DNA of 64,000 nt from an uncultured Acetatifactor sp. GTDB lineage: Bacteria; Bacillota; Clostridia; Lachnospirales; Lachnospiraceae. Position numbers and translations under genes: made by a program. Shown here in pieces: positions 1-9,990 of the stretch (within the stretch, counting starts at the first letter, position 1; every line of letters starts with the position of its first letter). The stretch spans positions 1 through 64,000 of the forward strand of contig CAKSAN010000005.1 of the NCBI GenBank assembly GCA_934436435.1, written 5' to 3'. The notes under the pieces were generated by a model. The model was not told the origin of the DNA and made no database searches. It worked only from the letters and a program-made list of their open reading frames with translations.

Positions 1-29
1 GAAAGAGTAAATATCGACTGTGTGGGAGT

Positions 30-61
30 AAATTCCACCGCATAAGCGGGAGGTGGAATTT
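30..61. repeat. 10-bp inverted repeat, possible weak terminator of an upstream gene
   Basis: Bases 30-39 (AAATTCCACC) are perfectly complementary to 52-61 (GGTGGAATTT), with a 12-base loop that contains a competing CCGC/GCGG hairpin. It is followed by A-rich rather than T-rich sequence, so it is a poor intrinsic terminator for + strand transcription. It may end a gene lying left of the window or act as a binding site. Confidence 0.45.
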
Positions 62-76
62 AAATAAAAAATTTAG

Positions 77-110
77 GCACGAAACGACAGTTTTAAGCAC
101 GAATGACATC
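77..110 (+). promoter_or_regulatory. paired direct repeat upstream of LytTR operon, candidate regulator site A
   Basis: GCACGAAACGACAG (77-90) is followed 20 bases later by GCACGAATGACATC (97-110). The second copy overlaps the proposed -35. LytTR regulators typically bind two short direct repeats about two helical turns apart. A related pair lies at 10426-10460. That the adjacent LytTR protein binds here is inference. Confidence 0.5.
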
Positions 111-131
111 GGGAAGGATTTGTGCTATACT
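103..131 (+). promoter_or_regulatory. sigma-A-type promoter of the LytTR/GHKL operon
   Basis: A -35 ATGACA (103-108) and an extended -10 TGC-TATACT (126-131) are separated by 17 bases. The predicted start of transcription is near 138, about 45 bases before the chosen ATG. The -35 sits inside the second direct repeat, so a bound regulator would act directly on polymerase. Confidence 0.55.
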
Positions 132-182
132 ATCCATAAAATGGGAATGAGGTTCCCACACAGAAGAGGAGCGTTGAATCTG

Positions 183-929
183 ATGCGATTTGCACTGGTG
201 GATGATGCAGCGGAAGAGAGAGAGACGGCCGGCAGACTGTTCTCTTCCTTCGCCGAGGAAATGCATACGGAATTTGAGGTAGATATGTTCGAGAGCGGTG
301 AGGCATTTCTTGCTTCGTTCGTTCCCTATACCTATGACATTGTGTTTATGGATATTTACATGGGCGGCATGAGCGGCATCGACACCGCGAAGAAAATGCG
401 GGAATCCGACAGCCGTTCCCTGCTGATCTTCCTCACCTCCAGCGGTGAGCATATGGGGCAGGCTTTTTCCGTCCATGCCTTCGATTACGTGGAAAAACCA
501 CTGGAAAAGAATAAATTTTTTACCTGTCTGACGGATTCCCTGGCGCTTCTGCCGAAGCCCGAGGATTACCTGGCTTTCTCTTCCAACAGTCTGGACATCC
601 GGCTCTTCTACAGCGAAATCGCCTGTCTGTCCGCTTCCGGGCATTCCACGGTGGTGCAGTGTATCTCCGGCAGGGAATACACCGTTTACTCCGCATTTTC
701 CGTCTTTACAAAGCCGCTTACGGAAGACGACCGCTTTCTGTTGGTCAGCCGCGGGATCCTGGTCAACATGGATCATATCACCGGCTTTCAGGACAATGCC
801 TGTCTTCTGCAAAACGGTCTGAGTGTCCCGGTGACACAACGAAAGCTGCGCCAACTGACCCAGACCTGGCACAATTATAATTTTACAAAATTCCATAACT
901 CCATGTCCGAAAGGAATGAAAACCCATGA
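183..929 (+). CDS. LytTR-family response regulator
   Basis: A 248-residue two-domain regulator of the AgrA/LytR class. Residues 1-120 form a receiver: the acidic pair D7-D8, phosphoacceptor D57 in FMDIYMGGMSG, a conserved Thr in FLTSS, and the Lys of EKPLEK. Residues about 140-235 form the LytTR DNA-binding domain. An upstream TTG at 120 is also in frame, but it lies inside the promoter, while ATG 183 has AGAGGAG at 165-171, so 183 is preferred. The stop overlaps the next gene's ATG (ATGA at 926-929), showing translational coupling with its kinase. It probably controls its own promoter through the direct repeats at 77-110 and perhaps the surface-protein operon ending next to it; both are inference. 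Confidence 0.88.
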   Translation: MRFALVDDAAEERETAGRLFSSFAEEMHTEFEVDMFESGEAFLASFVPYTYDIVFMDIYMGGMSGIDTAKKMRESDSRSLLIFLTSSGEHMGQAFSVHAFDYVEKPLEKNKFFTCLTDSLALLPKPEDYLAFSSNSLDIRLFYSEIACLSASGHSTVVQCISGREYTVYSAFSVFTKPLTEDDRFLLVSRGILVNMDHITGFQDNACLLQNGLSVPVTQRKLRQLTQTWHNYNFTKFHNSMSERNENP

Positions 930-2227
930 ATTATTTATCTGAACTTTTCGCATTTTCCATATTGCTTCCGGCCGCTGCGTTGTGCCTGCTTCCCGTGAGG
1001 AACCAGCTGCGCATCTCCGTCCGGAAGCTGTCCCTGGTGATGGGCGGGGTGTTTGTTGTGCTGATACCGCTCTGCGCTGCCCTTGTCACCCTCGCCGACC
1101 TCCCCACCAACTACGTCCTTCTGCCGGTAGTGGCAATCCTTTTCCTATGTTATCAAAGGGTGCTCAGGACACATATCTTCACAAGTGCTTCCATCTTTCT
1201 GCTTGTCATGGCTCTGATGTCCTTCCCGGCGCTCATCGCCCTTGCCATCGACTGCCAGGTACATCCGTTGGAAGGGGCTCTGTCCCATTGTCCTCTTGTC
1301 AGCGGCATCCAACTGACCATAAGTGTCCTGTTTCTGCTGTTATATGCCTGGTTCTTCTACCGTTTTCTCGGAGATTTTGTAGATTTCATGGAATCCCCCA
1401 GAGTGTGGGCGGTTTCCCTTCCGGTTCCGCTGATTTTTATTCTGCTCAATATCCTGATGATGCCTCATAAATATGAGACCATGTATGTCAACCGGGTATA
1501 CTTGATGTACCTTTTTTACATAGTCCTTTCCTTTTTCCTGTTCAATGTCATCTATGTGATCTTCTATATGATGACCGTGGAACTCCGCCGGAGTTCGCAG
1601 GACAGGGAACGCATCCGGTTCTTCGAGATGCAGGAGAGCCATTATCTCGCCCAGCAGCGCTACATTACGGAATCCTCCAGACAGCGCCATGATTTTCGCC
1701 AACAGCTCTTAAGCATTGCCCAGATGATACAAAATGGGGAGTATGATGCTCTGTCCGGCCATCTGTCGGAATATATCTCTTCCCTCCCGGAGTCCCTGAC
1801 GACCTATTGTCTGAACATTCCGGTCAACGCCCTGCTGAATTACTATGGGGCAAGGATGGATACTGACGGCATCCGCCGCAACTGGAAGATCAGTCTTCCG
1901 CAAAACCTCCGGATCACAGACACCGAGCTGTGCGGTCTTCTCGGCAACCTGTTGGAAAATGTATACTATGGCTGCCAGACCCTTCCGCCGGATAAAAGGT
2001 ATCACGATCTGACGATCCAGATCCGTCAAAGCTGTCTTTACATCATCTCCGTAAACAGCTTTGACGGTGTTGTAAAGCAGAAGGACGATGCCTACCTCTC
2101 CACACATAAGGGAGGCTCCGGCATCGGCCTGACCTCCATCGCCTCCGTGGCCGAAAAATACGGCGGCATGGCTAAATTCTCCCACACCGCCGATCGTTTT
2201 ACCATCGATGTTGTAATCCAAAAGTAG
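926..2227 (+). CDS. GHKL-type sensor histidine kinase
   Basis: A 433-residue membrane kinase of the AgrC-like class and partner of the preceding LytTR regulator. The first ~215 residues hold about six hydrophobic segments. A dimerisation helix follows with H255 in RQRHDFRQQL as the likely phosphorylated histidine. The C-terminal GHKL ATPase domain shows an N box (GNLLENVYYG, ~340) and a G box (GSGIGLTSI, ~398). AgrC-like kinases usually sense peptides, but no pheromone gene or exporter is seen nearby, so the signal is unknown. The gene ends 3 bases from the convergent stop of the giant surface protein with no recognisable terminator between them. Confidence 0.87.
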   Translation: MNYLSELFAFSILLPAAALCLLPVRNQLRISVRKLSLVMGGVFVVLIPLCAALVTLADLPTNYVLLPVVAILFLCYQRVLRTHIFTSASIFLLVMALMSFPALIALAIDCQVHPLEGALSHCPLVSGIQLTISVLFLLLYAWFFYRFLGDFVDFMESPRVWAVSLPVPLIFILLNILMMPHKYETMYVNRVYLMYLFYIVLSFFLFNVIYVIFYMMTVELRRSSQDRERIRFFEMQESHYLAQQRYITESSRQRHDFRQQLLSIAQMIQNGEYDALSGHLSEYISSLPESLTTYCLNIPVNALLNYYGARMDTDGIRRNWKISLPQNLRITDTELCGLLGNLLENVYYGCQTLPPDKRYHDLTIQIRQSCLYIISVNSFDGVVKQKDDAYLSTHKGGSGIGLTSIASVAEKYGGMAKFSHTADRFTIDVVIQK

Positions 2228-2230
2228 TAT

Positions 2231-5200
2231 TTATTTTTCCGTTTTGTTTCTTACTACCACCAGCAGGATACCTGCCGCTCCGAGAATGATCACCGCCAGG
2301 GCCATGAGGAGCACCCGGACCGGATGGAAACTGCCGGCTGTGCTTATCTCCTCCGCAGATGCCGGATTCACCGGATTCTCCACAACGCCGGGCTCCATAG
2401 ATTGTCTATCGACGATGATCGTGTAGTCCGAGGCATGGGTGAAGGTCAGTCCGACCTCTCCCTGACTGTCTATTTCACCGGCACAGATAAATTCCAGTTC
2501 GCCGGACTGTTCGTTATAATAGAACAGGTTCGCAAAGAGTCCGGCATTCTTCTTATCCATATTCACAGTAAGCGTCGCCCGGAAGCCAAACTCACCGTCA
2601 TAGGCAAGTGTCAGGTTGACGGAATATCTCTCTCCGGTGACATTGTTGATGATCTCCACCGGAATCGTCTTCCCGGCTTCCTCACCGAACACCACTCCGA
2701 AATCGATGTCCTTTCCGGCTGCTGTGATATCTCTGCCGTTCACCGTCCAGGTAATGCCGTCTCCCATATGGAACACCACGGTCACATCTCTGCCTTTGAT
2801 GGTGTCAAAAATATCTCCCGGCACCGTCGTGGTACCGTTCATTTCCACATCAATAACATCACTGTCCGGTGCATTCTCCAACTGCTCTCCGATCAGTTCC
2901 CAGCTGTTCTTTCCGGTATCATTCTTAAGGTACGGCATTTCCACATCTGGCTCCGGTGTCACTGCCGGCTTTGTGGCAGGAACCGGTATCGGTGTTGCGG
3001 CAGGCTTTGCCGCAGGAGCTGCTGTAGGCGCCGTTGTTGCCGCGGGGGCTGCTGTGGGAGCCGGGCTTGTCGCAGGGGTTTCCGTCGGAGCAGCGTCAGA
3101 TGTCGTATCTTCCTCCGGCTCGGGTGTCGGTGCCAGCTTTGCGATTGCTTCGGTGTAGCTGTAGCCACATGCTCCGCAGGCATAGGTCAGGATGCCTTCT
3201 TCCTGTGTCGTCGCCTCCTTCGTCACAGCGCTGGTAAACCTGTGCTCTGTCTTCGGAATCGCAGTTCCCACTAACAGCGTGACACCGCATTCCGCACATA
3301 CGGTATCACCGGTATACCCCTCAGTCTGACAGGTCGCATCCCGCATTCCGTTCACCGCTGTCTGCGCGTGCTCACAAATACTTCGGATCAGCACAATTTC
3401 AACGCTCTCGGTCTCATAATTGCCCTTATCACTTCCATTGTAAACTGCCGTTGCCGTCACCGCCGTCTCATCGGTCAGTTCCAGCAAAGCGTCAGCTTCC
3501 TCCCAGTACCAGCCTTGGGGCAGTTCCACCTCTCCGACAGTCTTCACCCTGTGGGCAGGCTCCATTTTCGCCTGGGGCATATTAGACGGGCAGGGGGCCT
3601 TGTGGACCGTAAGGGTCACTGTGGTCTCTGCCTTGCCCCAGTTGCTGTCCGTCGAGGTGAATACCACTTCGTACGGTGTTGCATCACCGTCGGAAACGGT
3701 AGGCCTCACGCTTCCGTCCTTCCATGCAAAGGTTCCGGCTACATTTCCCGCACCTCCGCTCAGCTGGCTCTCCGCAAGTGTCTGTCCGTAGGTGATCGCT
3801 GCCGCCGTCGGCTTCTCCGTGATCTCAGGTGTTGCCTTTCCGAGCGAAAGTGTTACCACTGCCGTCGTCGGCTTATAGTTTACATTATCCGTCGGTGTAA
3901 AGACAGCCACATAGCCCTCATTATCCACCATCGGTACGATGTCCGGATTCTCCCAGCTCCAGTTTCCGTCCACTGTCACCTCATTGTCTCCGACCGTCCA
4001 TACGGCGCTGCCGCCCGTCCAGGCACTTCCCGCCGCACTGCCGCCTGCCGATACATAATTGCTCATGGGTGCCATCTCGCCGAGGGTCTTTGTCTGATCA
4101 TAGGTGATCGTCACGCCCTCTGCAAGGACAGGTGCCGTCACCCTCGGCGCAGCCGGAACAACGGTAATAGCAATCTCGTTCTGATAGGTCTTGTAGCTTT
4201 CCTTCAACAAATGACGGAAGTAATAGGCTGCCGATGTCGTTCCGACGGCAGGCACGCTCTCCGGCTCTAGCCATGCAAAGCTGCCCTCTACCTCATTCAT
4301 GTGCACGTCATAGACGACGCTTCCCTCGCTCTTTAAATTCAATGCGGAAAGCTTCTGACCGTAAGTCAGCTCATTGCTTCCATCAATTTCCACCCGATCC
4401 GTTACCGAAAAATTCAACAGATCAACAACTTCGATCCTCCAGCTCGAATCTCCGTCAATCTCATAATTTTCCGTGAAGATCTGGTAAGTGATCCATGCCT
4501 GTTTTGACCCGTATTCTATCTCACTTGCCGCAACCTGCCTCAACCTGTAGGACAGGGTTCCGTTTTCATCTACCGCAGCCGATCCTTCTAAAATATTAGA
4601 ATTGTCACTCACTTTCACACTGTAGGTAATCTTGCCGCAATCCTCGGGCGGATTCGGGAAAAACTTATCTCCCGGAACCGTCACCGTTTCTCCCGTCCAG
4701 TCTCTGTAGGACACATATTCCCCGTACTGCATGCCGTTCCGATATTTCGCCTTACGGATTGTAAATGGCACGCCTCCGCTACACATCCCCGCATAATCCT
4801 CTGTCTCCGGCACATAAGCCCTGACGCACCAGTCTCCCGCCTTTGCCGGAATCTCAACCGTGTAAGCGCTGTCGTCCGGCGGAGCGCCGTTTTCCGGTAC
4901 CTTTGCATACTCATAGATCACAGTTCCGAACTTTGCCGTCACAATCGGCGCAGGTGTCACACCCTTTGCGTAGGTATAGCTGTCACAGGTCAGCTCTGCT
5001 GTAAACTCATTCTTCGCCTGCGTAATCTGGAACTTCTTCTCAAGCGTTCCCTGATAATTACCCTGTCCGGTGATGACTGCCGTTGCCGTTCCCGCATGCG
5101 TATTATCCCGGTAGGAAACCTGATAATCCGTGCCGTTTGTCAGCGTCTGCTCCGTATTGTAGCTATCCGTCCACTTTACCACCGTCTTCGGAGTCTGTTC

Positions 5201-8200
5201 GGCGTCATTGTAGACACGGTCCGCAATGTTCTCCACCATAAAGGAACTGATGTCCTTCGGTGTGATTACCACCTTGGCGTCACATTCCACATCTTCGTAA
5301 GCAGCATTCAGCCCGCCTGCACTTGTTATCTTATAAATCACACGATAGGTTTTTTCCTCTCCTACCTGCGGCACAAGGTCAAGCCCCGTATTGCCGGCTG
5401 CAAGGGACCATGTTCCCTCCAATGTCTCCTCTTTGTCCGGCCCTAAGACGCTGCCTCCGGTAATCTGCAGGTCAGATACTTTCGTGCCATACTCCCCGGT
5501 AAGCGTCGGCGCCTCCTTCAAAACAGGAAGCAGCTTCTTCGTTCTGAAATTCAGCCGTTTCACCTGACTGACATTACCCATTTCATCCTCTGTCACCAGA
5601 TAGACCGCATACTCTGTGTTGATGTCCAGATTTTCCAAAGGAAGATTCTGTTTCTGTCCCACCTGATTTTCGGAAACGGAAACGGTACCGTATCTGAAAT
5701 GCTCGTCAAAAGCACTCTTATGATTCTCCAGTTCCTCAAAAGCCGGCGTCACATTCAGCCCAAAGGTGGAACTGCTGTCGCAATAATAATAGGAAAGCGT
5801 TCCCGCCTCATCCATTGTAAATTCCACATCCGCAGTATTGGACTTAATCTTCTCCGCAGGCACGGCTGCAACAAGGCCCGGTGCGGTGTTGTCGATCACA
5901 ATGCCGGCGGAACAGATTACAGCACTCCGGTTTCCCGCCTTATCCACCGCATAGGCATACACGACATAACAACCGTCCGTATCCAGCGTAAATCTGCCGT
6001 TTTCAGCCGCCTTGAAGCTCCGCTCCAGTTCCTGCAACTGGTAATCGGTCAGCACCTGATAATTGGCAGTGTCCTGTACCCGGTCTGCGTAGTAATAGTA
6101 GGTCTGTATGCCGGAAAGTGCGTCCGTGGCATGAAGCGCCATCTGCGCAGATTTCGTCTTTATTTCAAAGGAAATAGGCTTCTCCCGTTCCTTCCAGTTG
6201 CTCAGGCCGAAGGAAATGCCGTCGGATTCTCCGGTAAAGACAGGCGCCTCCTTCTCAACTTTGATCACATCCGCCAGCTGCTTTGCATCGGAAATATAAC
6301 CGGTTGCAGTCTCCCGCAGATAATAGGTAGGCTGCACACCGTCCATGCCACTCTCCTTGTCATAGAAGATACTGCCCGCGTAGCCATCCTTCTGGGAAAA
6401 GCTGATAGTATAGCCCTCCGGTGCCACCAGTTCGGCACAATTGGTCCAGCCGTCCGCTCCCAGCCCTTTTACGGTAGGAGTGACATCCATGGTCTTATAC
6501 TGGATGTAGAAGGTACCCCTCGTAGAATTTATATACTCGCCGATTCCCTCAATCCACACAGTCGCATAGTCGCCGACTTCTATATTGTCCTCATATCTTT
6601 GGACAATAAAGTCGGTGTCCAGCTGCAGGTTCCACCCATTATTGGCTCCCACACCTGCGGCTGCAAAATCTTCCGCCGTCAGGGTGACCGGTTCGCCCGT
6701 ATAATACTTGGTGGGCTTCTGTTGGAACAGGTTAGTGATATTGCTCAGTCTGTACTTTGTCACTAGCCCTTTCGGTTTGGTGCAAACACTTTTCTGATAA
6801 TTTTCTACCGACACCTCACAGTAGATCATTTTTCCAATGTCATCCGCCGTCACGGTATATTTGTCATTCGCCCTCCCTGAATCTGTGTGCACGAGCTTCA
6901 CGTCCTCACCGTCCTCACCGTCTACACTGTACCAGTTGTAGGTAGGCGTACCTAGTTCCGTCCACTCATCCCATGATACATATTCTATAAACGTACACTC
7001 TAGGGTATCTCCGATCATGGGCTGTCCGTTGCCTCGCCCAACAATCGTGATTTGGGCACTTCTATTCAGCTCCGGCAGCTTGCAGACGACCTCGACATTA
7101 AACAAACTATTACCTTTTGCATCTTTCGCCTCTACCAGGTTACCGTTCTTCTTATACTTATACTGATACTTCTCTCCATATGTTCCATCCAGCAGTTTGG
7201 TACAGTCGCCGTTTGATGCAATTTCACCTTCATCATCCGCCACATAAATACTGCTGAAGCTGCCTCCCCTCAGCTTCGCATTGTCATGACTCAGAATAAG
7301 ATTGCTTTGGAACTCGCCCCCGCTGATTGTCGCATCGGTATTCTTGATTGCATAATTCCAAACGTCAACAAATGTGCCGCCTTCCACCTCCAGTATACCA
7401 CTCTGCATATAAAAACCATATTTTGAACATTGGGTCTTCCTTCCAAAGCTGCCATCCTTGATTTTTACAACCGGATTCGCCCTCTCGTCTGTGTAAATAA
7501 CGGCACCTTTATCTGCGTCCGCTCCGCTTCCGTTTGCGTTTACCCAATAGTTACCGTTCTGTATGGTCAGTGTGCCGCCGTTGGCGACGATCATATTCGC
7601 AACGGTGCTTCCAACCCTTTTGCCGCCCACCATGCTACCGGTTCCCACACTGTCCTTCAGGGTGAGGCTTCCGCCGTCCAGCTGCAGGAGCGTTGTGCGG
7701 TCCTCCGCCGTCAACTGCTTGCCGTTAACGTCCAACGTGAAGCTACCACCGTTCACGGTCAGGGTGCCGATGTGGGCCATATTCTCCTGAATGCGAACCG
7801 TGCAGCCTGCATTCTCCGGTTTCTGTGCCGCCGCGACTGCGGCATCCAATGTGGCATAGGCAATTCCTTCCGTCTCGCCGCGCTTATACAGCATGGCTTT
7901 CACCGCAGCCATTTTCCCCGAATGGAAGCTCTGTCTGTAAACCGCCGAATAACCATTACTGCCTTTGGCAATGACATAGCAGGTCACATCCGTCTCTACA
8001 TCCGACGCTGCCACGGAAAACGTCTGTGTTCCACCGGTCAATGTAAGGCTTTGGGTCTCCCCTGCCTCCGCCTTTTCCTGAACCGCTGCGTCCGTGAGTT
8101 CACTTGCGCTTACCAGATAATATACCTTTATACCCTTTTTACCGGAGACTGTGACCTCCGCCAGATTATCCGTACTGTCCACATCGGTTAGTTCCACATT

Positions 8201-9928
8201 GAGAGGCAGAACATAGAGCATATTTTCGACATCACTTTTTACCGTCTGCCCGCTCACGGTCACAGGTTTTCCGCCGTTTACATCTTCAATGACCGCAGTG
8301 ATATCATACTGCTCTCCCTCCGGAAGATACATTTGGACATAAAGATAGTCCCTCGATTTGGGGCATTCCGTCGTCTCTCCGGCATAATATTCCTGACTGC
8401 CAAGCTCCTCGCCCGCCTGCTTGACACTGAGAGCGGTGACCTTCCGCGTTTTCGTCTTCCAATTCCAGTCAATGTCTAACCGCAGCCGTGTGTCGCACAG
8501 CGTCTGTCCGATCTGCACGGTATAATCGGTCCTGCCCTCTTGAAAATCCACCTGTGTCTGATATACATCTGCTCCCAGAGTTACCTTTACATCCTGCTTT
8601 CCGGTCAGGGCACTCTCAGCAAAATATTCTAACTCGATTTCGGCGGAAGCCCCGGATACCGTGCAGGTCGTGGTTTTTTTCTGATTTTTCAGCTCTGCGG
8701 TTCCGGAAATGGTCTGACTTCCCACCAGTCCCAGATCATATACCGTAAGCTGCAGTGTGTATGCCACTCCCTCAGTATTTTTGCGGCTGATCGTTCCCGT
8801 GACATCCAGCTTTGCCTCCCCGCCAATGCAAATGCTGCCGCCATCATATTTGTTGTCCCCTGTTCCGTAGCCGATATTACCGTCTGCGGTGATTTCCCCG
8901 CCCGTAATGGAAATTTCCCCACAGGGCATCGCCTCCTGAAAGTTTCCATTGTAGCCGCTGCCGATCGCCGCTCCCTGTATTGTGGAATCGGTTCCATCTG
9001 CCACGGCGGTGGCAGTCACCTTGCCACCGGTAATCTCGATCTTATCTACATGACCGGCGCATCCGCCGCCGATGCCGGCTGCACCGGTTCCTCCGATGGC
9101 ATTGACAACGCCTCCCCGGATGATAATGGTTCCCTCAGAGCCAAAGCCGGAGCCGCCGATTCCGGCTCCCGAGGTTTCCAGCACGCCCTTGTAGGAATAG
9201 GTTCCGCCCTGTGCATTAACCGTGCCGCCCTCTATGATGATAGTTCCGAACTTCTGGATCACCTCTCTTGGCTTACCCGCATAAGCTCCCGTTCCGTTGG
9301 CGCCGATGCCCGCTGCGCCTCCGTAATAGCTGCCGCCTACCGCTGTCAGGGTTCCGGTGCTCTGTGCGGTGATGGTCAGGGTGCAGTCCTCCCCGACGCC
9401 GATGCCGGCGCCTCCGATGCTGCCCTTAAGCACATTATTTCCCTCCAGCGTAAGGTTCAGCTTTGCACCGTTAATTAACTCGATAGCCGCCGTCGTGGCA
9501 TACCATGCGTTGCGATCGATGTTCACATCCCGTATTGTCAGGTTGACGGTCGTACCGTCTATCACGATCCTCTTTCGCGCGATATTTCCGTCCTCGTCCG
9601 AGAAGCTGCCTGTCAGAACCGCATTATTGTACTTGAACACATTGCCCGCATTGATCGTAAAGTCAAGACGCTGAGCGTTGTCCGTTGTGAGCGGCAGCTT
9701 GTCCAGCTCCAGCACCGCAGCCTGCGTCTGTATGGTCTGCGCCGCGTTTACTCTGTCCATGCCCGGTGTCCCGAAGGAGGCTCCCGCAAGGAAGCCCGCA
9801 AGCAGAAATGCTGCTGCCCATCTGCCCACTCTGCGCAGACCGTCCACGCTCCGCTTTCTGTCGTTTCCATTTTGTTTTTCCATTTCCTGCTGTTTCCCAA
9901 GGTGCTGTTTCACCGTCTGATTTTTCAT
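2231..9928 (-). CDS. giant secreted, membrane-anchored surface protein (2,565 aa)
   Basis: ATG 9928 has AGGAAGAGG just upstream and is preferred to an earlier in-frame start at 9994. A signal sequence (core AAAFLLAGFLAG, residues 38-49) ends near VNAA-Q (63/64). Residues ~80-430 form a Gly-rich beta-helix-like region with repeated IGG and TITGG-type turns, resembling carbohydrate-binding beta-helix proteins. A second ladder lies around 720-900. The middle holds many Ig/MBG-like modules, often starting with TYGQ or YGTK motifs. Around 2,190-2,260 are paired CxxC segments (CAECG, CGACG). A Pro/Ala/Thr-rich spacer (~2,266-2,326) could span the wall. A single TM helix (~2,540-2,561) with a basic RNKTEK tail ends the protein; no LPxTG signal is present. 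Probably an adhesin or glycan-binding protein; function not established. Confidence 0.8.
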   Translation of the reverse strand: MKNQTVKQHLGKQQEMEKQNGNDRKRSVDGLRRVGRWAAAFLLAGFLAGASFGTPGMDRVNAAQTIQTQAAVLELDKLPLTTDNAQRLDFTINAGNVFKYNNAVLTGSFSDEDGNIARKRIVIDGTTVNLTIRDVNIDRNAWYATTAAIELINGAKLNLTLEGNNVLKGSIGGAGIGVGEDCTLTITAQSTGTLTAVGGSYYGGAAGIGANGTGAYAGKPREVIQKFGTIIIEGGTVNAQGGTYSYKGVLETSGAGIGGSGFGSEGTIIIRGGVVNAIGGTGAAGIGGGCAGHVDKIEITGGKVTATAVADGTDSTIQGAAIGSGYNGNFQEAMPCGEISITGGEITADGNIGYGTGDNKYDGGSICIGGEAKLDVTGTISRKNTEGVAYTLQLTVYDLGLVGSQTISGTAELKNQKKTTTCTVSGASAEIELEYFAESALTGKQDVKVTLGADVYQTQVDFQEGRTDYTVQIGQTLCDTRLRLDIDWNWKTKTRKVTALSVKQAGEELGSQEYYAGETTECPKSRDYLYVQMYLPEGEQYDITAVIEDVNGGKPVTVSGQTVKSDVENMLYVLPLNVELTDVDSTDNLAEVTVSGKKGIKVYYLVSASELTDAAVQEKAEAGETQSLTLTGGTQTFSVAASDVETDVTCYVIAKGSNGYSAVYRQSFHSGKMAAVKAMLYKRGETEGIAYATLDAAVAAAQKPENAGCTVRIQENMAHIGTLTVNGGSFTLDVNGKQLTAEDRTTLLQLDGGSLTLKDSVGTGSMVGGKRVGSTVANMIVANGGTLTIQNGNYWVNANGSGADADKGAVIYTDERANPVVKIKDGSFGRKTQCSKYGFYMQSGILEVEGGTFVDVWNYAIKNTDATISGGEFQSNLILSHDNAKLRGGSFSSIYVADDEGEIASNGDCTKLLDGTYGEKYQYKYKKNGNLVEAKDAKGNSLFNVEVVCKLPELNRSAQITIVGRGNGQPMIGDTLECTFIEYVSWDEWTELGTPTYNWYSVDGEDGEDVKLVHTDSGRANDKYTVTADDIGKMIYCEVSVENYQKSVCTKPKGLVTKYRLSNITNLFQQKPTKYYTGEPVTLTAEDFAAAGVGANNGWNLQLDTDFIVQRYEDNIEVGDYATVWIEGIGEYINSTRGTFYIQYKTMDVTPTVKGLGADGWTNCAELVAPEGYTISFSQKDGYAGSIFYDKESGMDGVQPTYYLRETATGYISDAKQLADVIKVEKEAPVFTGESDGISFGLSNWKEREKPISFEIKTKSAQMALHATDALSGIQTYYYYADRVQDTANYQVLTDYQLQELERSFKAAENGRFTLDTDGCYVVYAYAVDKAGNRSAVICSAGIVIDNTAPGLVAAVPAEKIKSNTADVEFTMDEAGTLSYYYCDSSSTFGLNVTPAFEELENHKSAFDEHFRYGTVSVSENQVGQKQNLPLENLDINTEYAVYLVTEDEMGNVSQVKRLNFRTKKLLPVLKEAPTLTGEYGTKVSDLQITGGSVLGPDKEETLEGTWSLAAGNTGLDLVPQVGEEKTYRVIYKITSAGGLNAAYEDVECDAKVVITPKDISSFMVENIADRVYNDAEQTPKTVVKWTDSYNTEQTLTNGTDYQVSYRDNTHAGTATAVITGQGNYQGTLEKKFQITQAKNEFTAELTCDSYTYAKGVTPAPIVTAKFGTVIYEYAKVPENGAPPDDSAYTVEIPAKAGDWCVRAYVPETEDYAGMCSGGVPFTIRKAKYRNGMQYGEYVSYRDWTGETVTVPGDKFFPNPPEDCGKITYSVKVSDNSNILEGSAAVDENGTLSYRLRQVAASEIEYGSKQAWITYQIFTENYEIDGDSSWRIEVVDLLNFSVTDRVEIDGSNELTYGQKLSALNLKSEGSVVYDVHMNEVEGSFAWLEPESVPAVGTTSAAYYFRHLLKESYKTYQNEIAITVVPAAPRVTAPVLAEGVTITYDQTKTLGEMAPMSNYVSAGGSAAGSAWTGGSAVWTVGDNEVTVDGNWSWENPDIVPMVDNEGYVAVFTPTDNVNYKPTTAVVTLSLGKATPEITEKPTAAAITYGQTLAESQLSGGAGNVAGTFAWKDGSVRPTVSDGDATPYEVVFTSTDSNWGKAETTVTLTVHKAPCPSNMPQAKMEPAHRVKTVGEVELPQGWYWEEADALLELTDETAVTATAVYNGSDKGNYETESVEIVLIRSICEHAQTAVNGMRDATCQTEGYTGDTVCAECGVTLLVGTAIPKTEHRFTSAVTKEATTQEEGILTYACGACGYSYTEAIAKLAPTPEPEEDTTSDAAPTETPATSPAPTAAPAATTAPTAAPAAKPAATPIPVPATKPAVTPEPDVEMPYLKNDTGKNSWELIGEQLENAPDSDVIDVEMNGTTTVPGDIFDTIKGRDVTVVFHMGDGITWTVNGRDITAAGKDIDFGVVFGEEAGKTIPVEIINNVTGERYSVNLTLAYDGEFGFRATLTVNMDKKNAGLFANLFYYNEQSGELEFICAGEIDSQGEVGLTFTHASDYTIIVDRQSMEPGVVENPVNPASAEEISTAGSFHPVRVLLMALAVIILGAAGILLVVVRNKTEK

Positions 9929-9990
9929 AATCCTCTTCCTCATTTTTCGAAAATTGTTACTTCCACATGCCCTGCGCCGTCTTACGTCCG

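Noticed and set aside
93..953. Open frame of 286 codons on the minus strand
   Set aside because: It is antisense to the LytTR regulator, which has clear motifs, a promoter and a ribosome site; the translated product has no family features.
2231..2330. LPxTG sorting signal at the end of the giant protein
   Set aside because: The C-terminal segment has a TM helix and basic tail but no LPxTG-like pentapeptide in front of it.
3368..6766. Several long + strand frames opposite the giant surface protein
   Set aside because: They are rich in His/Arg/Cys as expected for the complement of a low-complexity gene and have no ribosome sites or motifs.
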